Below are positions 59,793-64,000 of a stretch of 64,000 bases of DNA, piece after piece; the first letter of the stretch is position 1, and every line of letters starts with the position of its first letter. Below the pieces are notes generated by a model. That model did no database searches. It was not told the DNA's origin and was given only the letters and a program-made list of their open reading frames with translations. The position numbers and the translations under genes were made by a program. The stretch comes from Acidimicrobiia bacterium (GTDB lineage Bacteria; Actinomycetota; Acidimicrobiia; IMCC26256; PALSA-610), in the NCBI GenBank assembly GCA_026002935.1, contig BPGH01000001.1, positions 2,326,001 through 2,390,000 on the forward strand, given 5' to 3'.

Positions 59793-60128
59793 GATCGCGT
59801 CTGCGAACAGGGTGCGATCAAGCCCTCGGCCGATTAGTACCGGTCGGCTGAACACGTCACCGTGCGTACACCTCCGGCCTATCAACCTGGTCGTCTACCA
59901 GGGGCCTTACCCGGTTGACCCGGTGGGAGACCTCATCTCGGAGCGAGTTTCGCGCTTAGATGCTTTCAGCGCTTATCTCTTCCGCAGGTCGCTAACCAGC
60001 CGTGCTCCTGGCGGAACAACTGGCACACGAGAGCTGCGTCCGTCCCGGTCCTCTCGTACTAGGGACAGCTCTCCTCAAGTCTCCTACGCCCACGGAGGAT
60101 AGGGACCGAACTGTCTCGCGACGTTCTA

Positions 60129-60226
<98 letters not shown>

Positions 60227-60450
60227 TCCCGTCGATGTGGACTCTTGGGGAAGATAAGCCTGTTATCCCCGGGGTACCTTTTATCCGTTGATCGACCACG
60301 CTTCCACATGCCATGGCCGGGTCACTAAGCCCTGCTTTCGCACCTGCTCGACTTGTAGGTCTCGCAGTCAAGCTCCCTTGTGCCTTTGCACTCGACGCCT
60401 GATGGCCAACCAGGCTGAGGGAACCTTTGGGCGCCTCCGTTACGCTTTTG

Positions 60451-60483
<33 letters not shown>

Positions 60484-60763
60484 TCACTGTCCCCGAACCG
60501 GATCACGGTTCTGGGTTAGAGCCCCAATATACGCAGGGTGGTATTTCAACGGCGTCTCCACCGAGGCTGACGCCCCGGCTTCCCAGACTCCCACCTATCC
60601 TACACAACGCATATCGAAACCCAATACCAAGCTGCAGTAAAGGTCCACGGGGTCTTTCCGTCCTTCCGCGGGAAACGAGCATCTTTACTCGTCGTGCAAT
60701 TTCGCCGGGTCTCTGGTTGAGACAGTAGCCAAGTCGTTACGCCATTCGTGCAGGTCGGAACTT

Positions 60764-61566
<803 letters not shown>

Positions 61567-62406
61567 AGGTTCAGAGCTTCGCCCCCGAAGGAGCTAACCC
61601 TTCCCCGTAACCTTCCGGCACCGGGCAGGCGTCAGTGCGTATACATCGCCTTACGGCTTCGCACGCACCTGTGTTTTTAGTAAACAGTCGCTTGGCCCTG
61701 GTCTCTGCGGCCTCCTCGAGCTCCGGACGCGAGGTCCTTCACCCTACCGAGGCCCCCCTTCTTCCGAAGTTACGGGGGCAATTTGCCGAGTTCCTTAACC
61801 AGAGTTCTCCCGATCGCCTGAGTATTCTCTACTTGCCCACCTGCGTCGGTTTGGGGTACGGGCACCGTGCCAGCTCGCTAGAGGTTTTTCTCGGCAGCGT
61901 GGGATCACTCACTTCGCCTGAATCGGCTCGGCATCGCATCTCGGGGTTGCGACCGACGGATTTGCCTATCGGTCCCCCTACCTGCTTACCCCGGGTCAAC
62001 CAACGCCCGGGTTGAGCTACCCTCCTGCGTCACCCCTTTGCTACCCGTCCGAGGTTGGGTCGGTTCGCCCGAAGGCAGCCCCTTAGCAAACCCCGTTGGG
62101 TTGGGCGCGGACACGGTGGTACTGGAATATCAACCAGTTGTGCATCGACTACGCCTCTCGGCCTCGCCTTAGCTCCCGACTAACCCTGGGCGGATGAGCC
62201 TTCCCCAGGAACCCTTGGGCATTCGGCGGAGGGGTTCCTCCCCCCTCTTTCGCTACTCATGCCGGCATTCGCACTCGACCACGCTCCACGGCCGCTCACG
62301 CGACCGCTTCGCAGCTGAGATCGACGCTCCCCTACCCATCTGCGCGTGCGCGCACATGACGCAGCTTCGGCTCTGTGCTTGAGCCCCGTTACATTGTCGG
62401 CGCGAG

Positions 62407-62478
<72 letters not shown>

Positions 62479-63622
62479 GGCAATCTCACATCCTTTGCCA
62501 CTGAGCACAGAATTGGGGGCCTTAGCTGGCGTTCTGGGCTGTTTCCCTCTCGACCATGAAGCTTATCCCCCATGGTCTCACTGCCGCGCTCTGGAGTATC
62601 GGCATTCGGAGTTTGGCTGACTTCGGTAAGCTTGTGGGCCCCCTAGGCCATCCAGTGCTCTACCTCCGACACTGAACACGCGACGCTGCACCTAAATGCA
62701 TTTCGGGGAGAACCAGCTATCACCGAGTTTGCTTGGCCTTTCACCCCTATCCACAGGTCATCCCCCAAGTTTTCAACCTTGGTGGGTTCGGCCCTCCACG
62801 AGGTCTTACCCTCGCTTCAGCCTGCCCATGGATAGATCACTCGGCTTCGGGTCTGCGGCATGCGACTGTACGCCCTGTTCAGACTCGCTTTCGCTCCGGC
62901 TCCCCCTCTCGGGTTAACCTCGCCACATACCGCAACTCGCCGGCTCATTCTTCAAAAGGCACGCCATCACGGCGACCGGCCGAAGCCGGCCACGACGCTC
63001 TGACTGCTTGTAAGCCAACGGTTTCAGGTTCTATTTCACTCCCCTCCCGGGGTTCTTTTCACCCTTCCCTCACGGTACTCGTGCGCTATCGGTCGCCAGT
63101 GTGTACTTAGCCTTACGAAGTGGTCTTCGCAGATTCACGCCGGCTTTCCCGGATCCGGCGCTACTCGGGAGCACTTCCAGGAGGCTGATTGCTTTCGCGT
63201 ACAGGGCTCTTACCTTCTGCGGCGCGGCTTTCCAGACCGCTTCTGCTAGCGATCAGCTTGGTAACTCCTCGGAGGGTCTGCCGCCCCTCCCGGAAGGTCC
63301 CACGACCCCGCAGCAGCATCGCCGGCAGGCTGTACCACTGCTGCGGTTTAGGCTCATCCCGTTTCGCTCGCCGCTACTCAGGGAGTCGCTGTTGCTTTCC
63401 TTTCCTCGGGGTACTGAGATGTTTCAATTCCCCCGGTTCCCTCTCGCTGCCCTATGTGTTCAGGCAGGAGTGACTGGGCATGACCCCAGCCGGGTTTCCC
63501 CATTCGGACATCCACGGATCGAAGCTCGGTCGGCAGCTCCCCGTGGCTTATCGCAGCCACCCACGTCCTTCATCGGCATCTGGCGCCAAGGCATCCACCG
63601 TTGGCTCTTCGTAGCTTGAAAT

Positions 63623-64000
63623 CGCACACTCCTCACGCGTTCCCGGGAGGAAACGCGAAGGAGCCGTGTATGTGATCGACCCGAACGAAGGAATCGTTCG
63701 GATCTCTCAGACGCTCGTGCTCGCTATGCAGTTCTCAAGGACCGCGCCGAGACCAGTCTGTCTCGAGGCTGCACCACGGACGCCGCCGGAGCACCGACGC
63801 CCGGAGGCGACGAGCTCGACGGAGCGCGAGGTCCGCGTGCGCTGCCCGAAGCGACACGCGCCGGCCTCGCGGACGAGGACGGCGCCGGGGGTCGCTCCTT
63901 CAAAACAGAGCAGTGAAGCACCCGGCACGACGGGGCCGGTGGTGCCGCGGACGGCCCGGCCGCGCTCCCGGAGGAGCCGGCTGGCGGTACCACGGGGTCG
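63623..64000 (-). other. 16S-23S internal transcribed spacer (partial)
   Basis: No tRNA gene and no convincing ORF lies in these 378 bp. On the minus strand it contains 'CTGTTTTGAAGGAGCGAC' (63890-63910) and 'CCTTGAGAACTGCATAGCGA' (63720-63740), the latter typical of actinobacterial spacers and overlapping the 23S processing arm; a palindrome CCGAACGA-AGGAA-TCGTTCGG lies at 63681-63701, and CGCGTTTCCTCCCGGGAACGCG at 63637-63658 forms another hairpin. The 16S gene end is not reached. Confidence 0.8.
63710..63736 (-). other. 5' arm of the pre-23S processing stem
   Basis: Complement of 59766-59792 at 25 of 27 positions, with 7-bp and 16-bp perfect runs around two mismatched or wobble positions. 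It lies 88 nt before the 23S 5' end. Confidence 0.8.

Noticed and set aside
63623..64000. tRNA-Ile or tRNA-Ala in the 16S-23S spacer
   Set aside because: No cloverleaf or conserved GGTTCGA T-loop was found in the part of the spacer inside the window.

Overview
The window is a very GC-rich, densely coded chromosomal segment of an actinobacterium (Actinomycetota). I place it there from the envelope/division block recN-steA-mctB-murJ, tlyA-nadK, a TraR/DksA-type zinc finger, a xerD-pyrG pair, fused-gamma KorA with KorB, and the habit of starting genes on GTG overlapping the previous stop codon. Acidimicrobiia or Thermoleophilia are possible, but I cannot fix the class from sequence alone.

Layout. 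0-3.3 kb (minus): an SDR fragment and a coxD-coxE-coxI-coxF-like accessory set for molybdenum hydroxylases, without catalytic subunits in view. 3.4-5.9 kb (plus): an N-acyl-D-amino-acid deacylase translationally coupled to a phytanoyl-CoA dioxygenase-like protein. 6-14.7 kb: a surface/secretion island (acyltransferase-SGNH fusion, GT-C membrane protein, secreted beta-propeller protein, G8/beta-helix lipoprotein). 14.9-17.8 kb: tRNA-Pro(GGG), a zinc-ribbon membrane protein, and an acyl-CoA carboxylase beta subunit coupled to HMG-CoA lyase (leucine catabolism). 17.9-20.2 kb: TadE/TadG-like pseudopilins. 20.3-36.6 kb: housekeeping: der, DUF512, ispH, then the coupled chain scpA-scpB-rluB-aroH-tyrA-aroA-cmk-plsC, trpS, an HD protein, a site-2 protease, a TraR-like protein, xerD, pyrG. 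36.7-48.7 kb: an envelope and division block (GT-C enzyme, MraY-like transferase, membrane phosphatase-like protein, murJ, mctB-like, steA, recN, nadK, tlyA, phasin-like protein). 48.9-59.5 kb: rhomboid, HAD, TPR, DUF1015, membrane protein, ZIP transporter, korAB, SSB-like and TPR proteins. 59.6-64 kb (minus): the end of an rRNA operon (16S-23S spacer, 23S, 5S).

The most notable biological feature is a 740-nt group I intron in the 23S gene, inserted after the equivalent of E. coli U1951 and carrying a LAGLIDADG homing endonuclease gene. Its P1, P10, P9 and terminal G can be read directly, and long complementary arms flank the 23S gene as a processing stem.

Data quality. Nearly every gene at about 24.7-36.4 kb and 46.3-57.9 kb, plus short patches at 41.27-41.95 kb and 59.4 kb, is interrupted by single-base insertions or deletions, including essential genes (trpS, cmk, aroA, pyrG, scpAB, nadK). 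Reading across frames restores full conserved proteins, so I treat these as sequence errors. Coordinates in these zones span the whole inferred gene. Gene ends are set by stop codons and start overlaps and are less certain where noted.

Regulation visible in sequence: five plus-strand genes have a TAnnnT hexamer ending 6-8 nt before the start codon, which suggests leaderless transcripts, and at least sixteen gene junctions overlap by 4 bp (ATGA or GTGA), which suggests translational coupling.
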